64,000 bases of DNA from Terriglobia bacterium (GTDB lineage Bacteria > Acidobacteriota > Terriglobia > Acidiferrales > UBA7541). The translations under genes and the position numbers were made by a program. Location: assembly GCA_020073585.1 (NCBI GenBank), contig JAIQEV010000009.1, positions 23,560 to 87,559 of the forward strand, written 5' to 3'. Of this stretch, positions 25,003 through 33,656 are shown one piece after another. Position 1 is the first letter of the stretch. Every line of letters starts with the position of its first letter. The notes under the pieces were generated by a model that saw only the letters and a list, made by a program, of their open reading frames with translations, was not told the DNA's origin and searched no databases.

Positions 25003-26499
25003 ATGAATATTCTTCTGCGGACGGCGGCCCTGTCAGCGGCCTGCCTGCTCTGCGCCGTTCTTGCTCCCGCGCAAAACAACGTCCAGCGCAACCCGACTTG
25101 GTGGGCCAAGTATCAGTATCTTTCCCAAAACGGCGCCTCCGCCGGCTGCGGCGCCACGAAGTCTCTCACCGTCGGCAGCAACGTGGACGTCTCCAATGAA
25201 TGCGGCCCGCAAAGCGAAACCTATATCACCCTGAATCCGGCAAAACCGAAGTCCCTCGCGGCCGGCTCCAATGAGATTTTCCGGCTTCCCATGCGCGGCT
25301 TCTTCTCTTCCGACGGCGGTTCGAATTGGGGCGGCGTGGATGTTCCGTTGCCGCCTCCCCTGCAGGGCACCAACGATACCCGCTTCGGCTCCGATCCCTC
25401 CCTGGCCTACGATACCCGCGGCAATCTCTTCTACGGATTCATCGTCGTTTACTTCGGCAACGGCTCCGGCGTGAACGGCACGCAGATGGCCGTGGCTCGC
25501 TCCACCGACGGCGGAATGACCTACCCGCTGCTTTCGCTGTTCGAATTCCAGAGCGGCTCGAATCATTTCAACGACAAGCCGATAATCACGGCCGACACGA
25601 ATGCCTCCAGCCCCTTCCGTGACAACGTGTACATTGCCTGGGACGCGGCCTCCGGCGGCAGTTCGAGCGGCGGCATTCGCCTGGCACGCTCCTCGGACAA
25701 TGGTTTGACCTTCTCCACCACGCGTGTGGACAACCCCTCCGGTCCCGGGCAGGGAATCGGCGCCGTCCCCTTTGTCGGTCCTGGCGGCGAGCTCTATGTC
25801 GCCTGGAACGATTACCAGAACAACCTGATCGCCTTCAACCGTTCCTTCGACGGCGGCGTCACCTGGGACGCGCAACGCACCATCGCCCCCAAGACGGTCG
25901 CCTTCGACATCGGCATTCCTGCCGAGCTCTACCGCCGCGCTTTGGTCTATCCTGCATGCGACGCGGACCGCTCCACCGGCCCGCATCGCGGGCGCCTGTA
26001 TTGCTCGTGGATGGATCTCACACCCGCGGGTGTCACCGACATTTTCCTCTCCTACTCCGACGACCGCGGCGCCACCTGGTCGGCCCCCCGCCCGGTCACC
26101 GACGAGTTCACCCAGCTCGTGGACCGCTTCAATCAATGGCTTTCGGCCGACCCGGTCACCGGCGATGTCAACCTCTCCTTCTACGACACTCGCAACGACA
26201 CCACTGGCTCGCGCTACATGACCGATACCTATTTCTCGCAGTCCACCGATGGCGGCGCGTCCTTCCGCTCTCCCAACGTGCGCGTCTCTTCCGTCAGCTC
26301 CAACGAGCATGACTGCGGCGGCCTCTTCCCGTGTCCGGGCATTAACTACGGAAACCAGCAGGGAGACTACGAAGGGATTGTTTCCTATGGAAGCGTTTCG
26401 CACCCGGTGTGGACCGACAGCCGCCGCCAGCTCGAGGCCACCTCCGGATGCCGCACCAATCTCTTCATGGAGGAAGTCTTCACCGCCACGGTGAAGTAG
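25003..26499 (+). CDS. secreted sialidase-fold (BNR repeat) protein
   Basis: This 498-residue protein has a signal peptide (TAALSAACLLCAVLAPAQ). The body is a beta-propeller with repeated Asp-box/BNR motifs of type S-x-D-x-G-x-T-W: FSSDGGSNW, RSTDGGMTY, RSFDGGVTWD, YSDDRGATWS and QSTDGGASF. The propeller is the sialidase fold, but no Arg triad or Tyr/Glu pair of true sialidases can be assigned, so a glycan-binding or unknown role is as likely. AAGGAG lies before ATG 25003. A possible promoter is TTGACT (24926) with TACAAG 17 bases on. A GC hairpin follows the stop. Confidence 0.8.
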   Translation: MNILLRTAALSAACLLCAVLAPAQNNVQRNPTWWAKYQYLSQNGASAGCGATKSLTVGSNVDVSNECGPQSETYITLNPAKPKSLAAGSNEIFRLPMRGFFSSDGGSNWGGVDVPLPPPLQGTNDTRFGSDPSLAYDTRGNLFYGFIVVYFGNGSGVNGTQMAVARSTDGGMTYPLLSLFEFQSGSNHFNDKPIITADTNASSPFRDNVYIAWDAASGGSSSGGIRLARSSDNGLTFSTTRVDNPSGPGQGIGAVPFVGPGGELYVAWNDYQNNLIAFNRSFDGGVTWDAQRTIAPKTVAFDIGIPAELYRRALVYPACDADRSTGPHRGRLYCSWMDLTPAGVTDIFLSYSDDRGATWSAPRPVTDEFTQLVDRFNQWLSADPVTGDVNLSFYDTRNDTTGSRYMTDTYFSQSTDGGASFRSPNVRVSSVSSNEHDCGGLFPCPGINYGNQQGDYEGIVSYGSVSHPVWTDSRRQLEATSGCRTNLFMEEVFTATVK

Positions 26500-26517
26500 A
26501 AAGTGAGCGTTCCGAGC

Positions 26518-26548
26518 GGGAAGGGGCGGACTCCGGTCCGCCCTTCCC
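26518..26548 (+). terminator. GC-rich hairpin after the BNR gene
   Basis: GGGCGGAC-TCCG-GTCCGCCC (26524-26543) is extended by GAAGG/CTTCC with one bulged G. It lies between convergent genes, without a T-run. Confidence 0.55.
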
Positions 26549-26582
26549 CGTTTCTGCCCCGTGCTTCCCGCCGGTCTATGCT

Positions 26583-28433
26583 TTAGAGCAAAGGCAAGAC
26601 TTCGCTGCTCGTCCGCACTCCCGACCCAATGGCGCTTTCGTTCGCCGGGCTGGACTCCACGTCCTGTCCGCCAAACGATATCCGCCCGACCTGCTGCCGC
26701 GCGTAATACCGCGGCGAGGGCACACGGATCGCCTGGCCGCCGTTCATGATCGGGGCGCTGAAGGGCCAGCCCGGTTTCGGATAGACCATGCTGTGTCCCC
26801 AGCGATAGAGGTAGACGTCGCTCACGTCGCGGTTGAAGTCGAAATTGCGCCCCGCGAGCACGCGATTCAGGTCCGCCCGCAGCGAATCCTCGTAGCTCGA
26901 GAACGGCGTTGTCAGCAGCTTGATCCGCTCGTTGGGCTGATCCGCGGGCGACGCCGTGTTCCCTCCGTAGAATGTCAGCACCGTCGGCCGGTTCGGGTTC
27001 GCGCGGTCGGGGCCGACCCAGTCCGCAACGACGAAATCCGCCCAGTACTGGCTGCCCCAGTAGTAGGCGTCGTAGCCCAGGTCCACCACCGGCGCCGCGC
27101 TGCGCAGCGTGACGTTGGCTACCATCACGGGGCCCAGCGTCACCTCGTCGTAGGCCGCAAATTGCGACGCGCTGAACAGATGCTCGCAGGCCGTGCGCGC
27201 GGTGTGCGCCTGCCCCGCGAAAATCACCGCCTTGGCCGTTGCCCGGTAGAACTGCCCGTTGCTGAAATAGACCACGCTGGCGTTGCTCGCCGCCGTGTCC
27301 CCGCGCACCACCATGGCTCCCTGCCGGATGCGCACGTTGTTGCCGGGGTCGTCCATCGCCGCCAGGTTATACGGATTGTTCAGGATCTCCGCATCGGTGC
27401 TGCCGCTGATCGCCGTGGGGATCAGCCACTTCACGATGTGCCGCAGCATTCCGGAGTTTCCGCCGGGATACGCGAATTCCGGATAGTACTCCGCACCCAA
27501 AAAGCTGATCGAGGTGTACGCGGAGACCTGTGTGGTCATCCCATCCAGCGCGTCTACCGCATAGCGCGTGTAGAAATCGGAAACCGCCGGGTGGTAGTTC
27601 TGAACCTGCGTCAGGTAGTAGTCGAATGTCATCGGCGAGAGATAGTCGTATTTCGGATCGCTGTTGTCCGCCGGGTCCGTGGGCGAGCCGGGCTTGAGAT
27701 ACCAGTTCATCAGGTCCTGCCGTGCCGCCTTCAGGTCATTCACGATATTGGTGGGGTAGGGAACGCTGTGCAGTCCCTTTCCGTATGTGTCCACGTTCCA
27801 ACTGCTCGTGCCGGGGTTCACGTAGGGCGTCGCGCCGTCAAAAAAATAGCTGTAGAACGGTCCGGGCACGACGTAGTTCTGCCAGAGGATTCCCGTCGTG
27901 TTGTAAATGTCGTCCAGAAAAGGAGCGTACGGCTGCACGGCGTACGCCGTCGCCGTGGACGAAATGTCCGGAATCGGTGCCGCGTCATCGCGGTTCGCGT
28001 TTCCTCCCGGAGTAGCCTGGCCGTCGAGGATCAGGATCTTGGTCCCCGGCCGCTGCCGCGTGATGTAGTACGCCGCCGAGCACCCCGACATGCCGCTGCC
28101 GACGACAATCACTTCGTAGTTTCCATTGTCCGCCAGGATCGGCTGGCTTCCCTGGTAGCTATCGCAGGGCGACGGCGAAATCAGCACGCTGTCGGTCTTG
28201 AACGTCAGCCGCCCGTCGCGCAGCCAGTGCCCGATATTGAACACCGAGGGCAGATTCCCGCCGCGCAGTACCCGCGGGTCGCTGCCGATCGAGCCGTCGC
28301 AAGGATAGGTGGTGGTTGCCGCATAGAACTTCATGGGGAAGGAGGAGCCGACCGCCGCCGTGCCCGCGGCAATCAGCATCCCGTTGATAAAATCACGCCG
28401 CCGGATTTCGTCGTCCCTGGTTTTATGAGTCAT
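26583..28433 (-). CDS. Tat-exported FAD oxidoreductase, spermidine dehydrogenase-like
   Basis: This 616-residue protein has a twin-arginine signal (EIRRRDFINGMLIAAGTAA) at residues 9-27. The FAD-binding Rossmann motif is VIVVGSGMSGCSAAYY at about residue 108, followed by the acidic end ILILDGQATPGGNANRD. The N-terminal RRRDFINGM signal, the 70-residue region before the FAD motif and the overall length match periplasmic spermidine dehydrogenases (SpdH). These oxidise polyamines with FAD and pass electrons to an acceptor. Substrate assignment is by resemblance only. AAGGAG precedes ATG 28433. Confidence 0.75.
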   Translation of the reverse strand: MTHKTRDDEIRRRDFINGMLIAAGTAAVGSSFPMKFYAATTTYPCDGSIGSDPRVLRGGNLPSVFNIGHWLRDGRLTFKTDSVLISPSPCDSYQGSQPILADNGNYEVIVVGSGMSGCSAAYYITRQRPGTKILILDGQATPGGNANRDDAAPIPDISSTATAYAVQPYAPFLDDIYNTTGILWQNYVVPGPFYSYFFDGATPYVNPGTSSWNVDTYGKGLHSVPYPTNIVNDLKAARQDLMNWYLKPGSPTDPADNSDPKYDYLSPMTFDYYLTQVQNYHPAVSDFYTRYAVDALDGMTTQVSAYTSISFLGAEYYPEFAYPGGNSGMLRHIVKWLIPTAISGSTDAEILNNPYNLAAMDDPGNNVRIRQGAMVVRGDTAASNASVVYFSNGQFYRATAKAVIFAGQAHTARTACEHLFSASQFAAYDEVTLGPVMVANVTLRSAAPVVDLGYDAYYWGSQYWADFVVADWVGPDRANPNRPTVLTFYGGNTASPADQPNERIKLLTTPFSSYEDSLRADLNRVLAGRNFDFNRDVSDVYLYRWGHSMVYPKPGWPFSAPIMNGGQAIRVPSPRYYARQQVGRISFGGQDVESSPANESAIGSGVRTSSEVLPLL

Positions 28434-28610
28434 GAGAGTGCTCCTTGAGGAATATTTGAGAGGAGTAACAACCGGGAATACTGCGGAATCTAGTCCTCTG
28501 GCGAGGGTTTTGCAAGGTTATTTATTTTTAGCAGGGATGGCCGCAGGCAGGATGCCGGAGGGAACATGCCGGGCGGCGCAGCGGCCTCCCGGCATGTGCA
28601 GCGTCTCCGG

Positions 28611-30692
28611 TTACTTCAGGTAAACCGCCAGCCACTCCAGAAACGTCTTGTACCAGAACCCGCTGTTCTGCGGCTTCAGCACCCAGTGCCCCTCGTCCGG
28701 GAAGACCACCAGCTTCGATGGCACGTCCTGCCGCTGCAGCGCCGAAAACAGTTCCAGGCTCTGCGTGTACGGCACGCGGTAATCCAGCTCGCCCGCGATC
28801 ACCAGCGTCGGCGTCTTGAACTTCCCCAGCTCCCCCGCATACGTCACCGGCGCCCACTTGCGATACCCCTCCGGATTCCCCCACGGCGTGCCTTGCATGT
28901 CGTGCTCTTCGAACCACAGCTCTTCGGTGGCGTACATGGACACCTTGTCGTACACCCCCGCGTGGCTGATGATGGCCTTGAAGCGGCCCGTGTGCGTGGC
29001 GATCCAGTCGGCCATATACCCGCCATAGGATCCGCCCGCCGCGGCCATCCGTGTGCCGTCCATAAACGCATACTTCGCGAGCGCGGCGTCCACGCCCTTC
29101 ATCACATCCTCATACGCCTTCCCGCCCCAATCCCCCGTGATCTCATCGGTGAATTTCTGCCCGTAGCCCGTCGAGCCCCGCCGGTTGATCATCAACGTCA
29201 CGTATCCCGCCCCCGAAAACATCTGCGCGTTCCAGCGGTAGCCCCAGGAATTTCCCCACATCGTCTGCGGCCCCCCGTGCAGCAGCACCAGCACCGGATA
29301 CTTCTTCGTCGCATCGAACTTCGCCGGCCGGATCAGCATCGCTTGCACCTTCGTCCCGCCCGCGCCCTCGAACCAGAACGTTTCCGGCGCGTTCATCTCC
29401 AGCGTGGCCAGCAGCGCGTCGTTCTGATGCGTAAGTTGCCGCACCCCGCTTCCGTCGCTCCCCGCTGCAAAGACTTCCGCCGGCATCGCCAGGCTCGAGC
29501 GCGTGAACACGATCGTCTTCCCGTCGCCGCTGACGCTGATCCCGCTGTTGAACCCTTCCGCGATGATCTTCTTTGGTTCCACCCCGGCCCGCGCCGGTGC
29601 GGCATACAGCGGCATGAGCGTTTCGTTCTCCGCGCTGAAATAGATCGTCTTGCTGTCCGGCGACCACGCCAGCTCATCCGGATTGCGGTCGAAGCCCGGC
29701 GCGATGTGCGTGTGCACCCCGTTCTTCCGGTCATACAGCATCAGCCGCCAGCGGTCGGATTCGTAGCCGGCCCGCGCCTGCGAGCGGTAGGCGATCCACT
29801 GCCCGTCCGGCGAATACGCCGGGCCGCCGTCGAACCCGGTGTTCGTCGTGATGCGCTTCGCTTCTCCCCCCGCCGCCGGCGCCACGAACAGATCCCCGTT
29901 CGTGCTGATCGCTTCCACTTTGTCCGTCACCGCCACGAAACACAGCTCCTTGCTGTCCGGAGAAAACGCGATGTCCGCCGCCCCGCCGCGCTCGTCGGGC
30001 GGCACGTCGTAGTTCGCTCCCGCCGTCAGGTCCCGCGGCGCCGCGCTTCCGTCCGCCGGCACTACAAACAGGTGTCCGCGCTTGCCCTCGTTCCAGTGCG
30101 TCCAGTGCCGGTAGAGCAGGTGCTCCGCGACGTGCGCCTTCACCTTGCTCTTCTCCTTTTCCGCATCGCGCGTCCGGTTGCACTCGTCATCCTTGCAATC
30201 CGGGTATACCGCCGACGTGAACGCGATCGTCTTCCCGTCCGGCGACCATTTCACGATGTCCGCCCCCGTCGCGAGGCTGGTCAGCGCCCGCGCCTCGCCG
30301 CCCTCCATCGCCAGCAGGTACACCTGCGAATCCCCGCTGCGCGCCGAAAGAAACGCCAGCGTCTTCCCGTCCGGCGACCACGCCGGCGAACTGTCCCGCC
30401 CGCTGCGCGTCAACTGCACCGCCGCTCCGCCCCCCGTGGCCACCAGCCAGATATTGTGGCTGCTGCGGTTGGCCTCCAGGTCCGGCGTCGTCACCGTGTA
30501 CGCCACCCACTTGCCGTCCGGCGAAACCTGCGCCTCGTGCACCCGCTGCATGCGCATCAAATCCTCGAACGTGATCGTGTGCTTCGCCCCGGCCGCTACC
30601 GTCGCAGCCCCCTGCGCCCGCGCTCCCGCTCCAAAGCCCAGCCCCGCTACCACGAAAATGATTGCCAGAACGATTCGCTTCCTGCTCTTCAT
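28611..30692 (-). CDS. S9 family peptidase (acylaminoacyl-peptidase/DPP-like)
   Basis: This 693-residue protein has a signal peptide (IVLAIIFVVAGLGFGAGARA). About residues 45-430 form a WD40-like propeller with several blades of the form WSPDGKTLAFLSARSGD. The C-terminal alpha/beta-hydrolase domain has the nucleophile in GGSYGGYMADW, an Asp in AGELDYRVPYTQS and the His in DEGHWV. This is the usual S9 layout: the propeller filters peptides and the Ser/Asp/His triad cuts them. The start at 30692 follows AAGGAG. It probably works in the periplasm on short peptides. No operon partner on this strand is coupled to it. Confidence 0.93.
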   Translation of the reverse strand: MKSRKRIVLAIIFVVAGLGFGAGARAQGAATVAAGAKHTITFEDLMRMQRVHEAQVSPDGKWVAYTVTTPDLEANRSSHNIWLVATGGGAAVQLTRSGRDSSPAWSPDGKTLAFLSARSGDSQVYLLAMEGGEARALTSLATGADIVKWSPDGKTIAFTSAVYPDCKDDECNRTRDAEKEKSKVKAHVAEHLLYRHWTHWNEGKRGHLFVVPADGSAAPRDLTAGANYDVPPDERGGAADIAFSPDSKELCFVAVTDKVEAISTNGDLFVAPAAGGEAKRITTNTGFDGGPAYSPDGQWIAYRSQARAGYESDRWRLMLYDRKNGVHTHIAPGFDRNPDELAWSPDSKTIYFSAENETLMPLYAAPARAGVEPKKIIAEGFNSGISVSGDGKTIVFTRSSLAMPAEVFAAGSDGSGVRQLTHQNDALLATLEMNAPETFWFEGAGGTKVQAMLIRPAKFDATKKYPVLVLLHGGPQTMWGNSWGYRWNAQMFSGAGYVTLMINRRGSTGYGQKFTDEITGDWGGKAYEDVMKGVDAALAKYAFMDGTRMAAAGGSYGGYMADWIATHTGRFKAIISHAGVYDKVSMYATEELWFEEHDMQGTPWGNPEGYRKWAPVTYAGELGKFKTPTLVIAGELDYRVPYTQSLELFSALQRQDVPSKLVVFPDEGHWVLKPQNSGFWYKTFLEWLAVYLK

Positions 30693-30836
30693 CTTCGTTC
30701 TCCTTTTCCGCGCAACTCCCACCCGTTATTCTGCCCCCAAACACCTCGCCGAAAAACTCCCTTAGAACCTACAACCGAAAACTTAAACGCAATACTGAAT
30801 TCCTAGAACTGAAAACTGATAACTGATGACTGAAAA

Positions 30837-32129
30837 CTATCCCCTCCCCCGCACCGCCGCCCAGTTCAGCGTCGCAACTACCAGCATCCCGCCCACCACC
30901 AGGAACTCGCTGCGCCCCATCCGCGTCAGCATTACCATCGTGAACCCCAGCCCCACCGCCGCGAACAGATACGGCGCCGGCAGCCGGAATCTCGCTCCCC
31001 CCGGATCTTTCCGCCGCAGCCACGGCACCGCCACCGCCATCGCCCCGTACACTCCCAGCCGCGCCACCGCCGAGAGCACCGCATTCCACTGGAACGTTCC
31101 CAGCGCCGCAAACCCGAACAGCAGCCCCGCGTACAGCCAGATCGAGATGTGCGGCGTGCGGTAACGCGCATGCACCCCCGCAAAAAATTTCGGAAAGTCC
31201 CCCTGCCGTCCCAGCGCATACGTGATCCGCGGCGCGTGCAGCATATTCGCGCTCAGGTAACCGTACGTCGACACCAGCGCCGCCAGCCCCATCGCCGTCG
31301 CTCCCCACGGCCCCAGAAACACCCGCGCCGCATCCCCCAGCGGCCGCGCCGAGCCTCCCGCTCCCGGCAGCGTCACGATCACCACGTACTGCACCGCCGT
31401 GTAGATCGCCGCCACGATGGCCAGCGCCACCAGCAGCGCCACCGGAGTATCCCGCCGCGGGTCCCGCGCCTCCCCTCCCACGAACAGCGCGCCCTCGAAC
31501 CCTCCGTAGGCGTACACCATCAGCAGCACGCTCGCCATCCAGTCCCCGCGCGAAGCACCCGGCAGCGCCAGCGGCAGCCGCAGCGCCGGATGCACAATCC
31601 ACACCGCCAGCAATCCCCCCACCACGAAGAACGACAGAAACCCCACCTTCACCGCCGTGAAGATGTTGCTCACCGTGTTCCCCAGACTTACGCCGAAGTG
31701 ATTGAAGACCGCCAGTTGCCCGATCAGCGCTGCCAGCATTCCCAGCCGCGGCCCCGGCCGCCCCAGCACCGGAAAAAACTGCGCCGCATAGGTCACGAAG
31801 AGGTTCGCCGCCGCCGCCGGCGCCGCAATCCGCGTCAGCCACGTCAGCCACGCCATCACCAGCCCGGTGAACTGCCCGAAAGCTTCCCGCGCGTACAGAT
31901 AGACCCCGCCGGTCTCTTCATACCGCGAGGAGATCTCCGCGATGCACGCCGCGATGACCGCGATCCCCGCTCCGGCCATCATCCCCGCCAGCGGGCTGTA
32001 CCCGCCCAGCCGCCCCGCCAGCAGCGACGGCAAGCCGAATATTCCCGCCCCGATGATCGAATTGACCATCAGCGCCGTCAGGCTCCACCGGCTGATCGTG
32101 CGCACCAGACCCGTCTGCCCGTCGGCCAC
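30837..32129 (-). CDS. APC superfamily amino acid permease
   Basis: The product is about 430 residues with 12 hydrophobic segments. The N-terminal LMVNSIIGAGIFGLPS is the unwound substrate-binding helix 1 of the APC fold, and SSRYEETGGVYLYAREAFG is the conserved loop after helix 2. Uptake or exchange of an amino acid or amine is expected; substrate is unknown. The GTG at 32129 is preferred because GGGGGAG precedes it by six bases; the longer frame to 32246 adds a basic stretch unlike the family. It is divergent from the aminotransferase gene at 32307. Confidence 0.85.
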   Translation of the reverse strand: MADGQTGLVRTISRWSLTALMVNSIIGAGIFGLPSLLAGRLGGYSPLAGMMAGAGIAVIAACIAEISSRYEETGGVYLYAREAFGQFTGLVMAWLTWLTRIAAPAAAANLFVTYAAQFFPVLGRPGPRLGMLAALIGQLAVFNHFGVSLGNTVSNIFTAVKVGFLSFFVVGGLLAVWIVHPALRLPLALPGASRGDWMASVLLMVYAYGGFEGALFVGGEARDPRRDTPVALLVALAIVAAIYTAVQYVVIVTLPGAGGSARPLGDAARVFLGPWGATAMGLAALVSTYGYLSANMLHAPRITYALGRQGDFPKFFAGVHARYRTPHISIWLYAGLLFGFAALGTFQWNAVLSAVARLGVYGAMAVAVPWLRRKDPGGARFRLPAPYLFAAVGLGFTMVMLTRMGRSEFLVVGGMLVVATLNWAAVRGRG

Positions 32130-32306
32130 TCTGGGCTCCCCCCGCCGGCTTCTCCGCGGCGGAAACTGCCGTGCTCCCGCAAAACTCTCCGGGAAACGGC
32201 GCCAGAGTAGCACAACCCCCAAAACTGTAGGGGTCGAGTGCCGCACAGGTATCCGGACCGTGTGGCCCGCCCGCCGACTCTGCTACAATCGCCCTCCGGA
32301 CACCGC

Positions 32307-33644
32307 ATGACCACTCGATCCGCGCTGTTTCCGCGAAACTTCAAGAAGGACTATCCCGTCGCCGTGCGCGGCGAAGGCTGCTGGATCATTGCCGCGGACG
32401 GCCAGCGCTATCTCGACGCTGCCGGCCAGGCCGCCGTCGTCAATATCGGCCACGGCGTCCCCGAGATCGGCCGCGCCATGGCCGCCCAGGCCTCGCAAAT
32501 CGCTTTCGCCCACACCTCCCAATTTCACAACGAACCTGCCGCGCGCCTCGCCGCGCGCCTCCTCGCTCTCGCCCCGCCCTCCTTCCGCAACGGCGGCCGC
32601 GTCTATCTCGTCTCCGGCGGCAGCGAAGCCACCGAAACCGCCATCAAGCTCGCCCGCCAGTATCATCTCGAGTGCGGCGACACCCCCCGTTATCGCGTCC
32701 TCTCCCGCCGCCAGAGCTATCACGGCAGCACCCTCGGCGCCATGACCGTCAGCGGCAACGTTGGACGCCGCCTCCCCTATCTCCCGCTCATGCCCGAATG
32801 GGGGCACATCGCTCCCTGCTTTTGCTCGCGCTGTCCCTTCGACCTGCGCTATCCCGACTGCCACCTCGCCTGCGCCGACGATCTCGACACCCGCCTGCGC
32901 GAAACCGGCGCTCACGACGCCGCGGCCTTCCTCTTCGAGCCCGTAGTTGGCGCCACCCTCGGCGCCGCCGTCCCGCCCGCCGACTACGCCGCGCGCATCG
33001 CCGAGATCTGCCGCCGCCACGGCCTCCTGCTCATCGCCGACGAAGTCATGACCGGCCTCGGCCGCACCGGAAAACCCTTCGCTGTCGAGCACTGGGGCCT
33101 CGAGCCCGATCTCATCACCGTCGGCAAGGGCATCGGCGGCGGCTACGCCCCGCTCGGCGCCGTCCTCGTCGGCCCGCGCGTCGTCGCCGCTTTCGAGCGC
33201 GGCTCCGGCGCTTTCGCCCACGGCTTCACCTATCAGGCCCATCCCGTCGCTGCCGCCGCCGGCAACGCCGTCCTCGACTATCTTGAGACCCACCGCCTCT
33301 TCGACCGCGTCGCTCCCGCCGCTGCCTCGCTCCGCGCCGCCCTCGCTCCGCTCGAATCCCACCCCCACGTCGCCGAAGTCCGCGGCCTGGGCCTGCTCCT
33401 CGGCATCGAGTTCGTCCGCGACAAAGTCGCGCGCACGCCCTTCGATCCCTCCGCGGCCATCGCCGAAAAAATCCGCCGCGCCGCCATGGACGAAGGCGTC
33501 CTCACCTATCCCTCGCAGGGTTGCGTGGACGGCTCCCGCGGCGATCATCTCCTGCTGGCTCCGCCGTTCATTCTGTCCGGCGAGGAAGCGCGCACCATCG
33601 CCCACGCTCTTTCCACCGCGCTCGCTCGCGTCTTTTCCACCTGA
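32307..33644 (+). CDS. class III PLP-dependent aminotransferase
   Basis: This 445-residue fold-type I enzyme shows the phosphate-binding VSGGSEATETAIKLARQ at about residue 106, the PLP-ring Asp in LLIADEVMTGLGRTGK, and the Schiff-base Lys in DLITVGKGIGGGYAPLGA. FTYQAHPVAAAAG is the usual class III motif after it. It belongs to the omega-amino acid/diamine type. The window also encodes polyamine-oxidase-like and permease genes nearby, but no pathway can be assigned. A Cys-rich insert (HIAPCFCSRCPFDLRYPDC) is notable. The ATG at 32307 begins the conserved domain. The next gene follows 12 bases after the stop, so they may share a transcript. Confidence 0.88.
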   Translation: MTTRSALFPRNFKKDYPVAVRGEGCWIIAADGQRYLDAAGQAAVVNIGHGVPEIGRAMAAQASQIAFAHTSQFHNEPAARLAARLLALAPPSFRNGGRVYLVSGGSEATETAIKLARQYHLECGDTPRYRVLSRRQSYHGSTLGAMTVSGNVGRRLPYLPLMPEWGHIAPCFCSRCPFDLRYPDCHLACADDLDTRLRETGAHDAAAFLFEPVVGATLGAAVPPADYAARIAEICRRHGLLLIADEVMTGLGRTGKPFAVEHWGLEPDLITVGKGIGGGYAPLGAVLVGPRVVAAFERGSGAFAHGFTYQAHPVAAAAGNAVLDYLETHRLFDRVAPAAASLRAALAPLESHPHVAEVRGLGLLLGIEFVRDKVARTPFDPSAAIAEKIRRAAMDEGVLTYPSQGCVDGSRGDHLLLAPPFILSGEEARTIAHALSTALARVFST

Positions 33645-33656
33645 GAGGGGACCCAC

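Noticed and set aside
32238..32306. Upstream extension of the aminotransferase and of the permease to 32246
   Set aside because: The extensions overlap in opposite directions and do not resemble the families. Internal starts at 32307 and 32129 are better.
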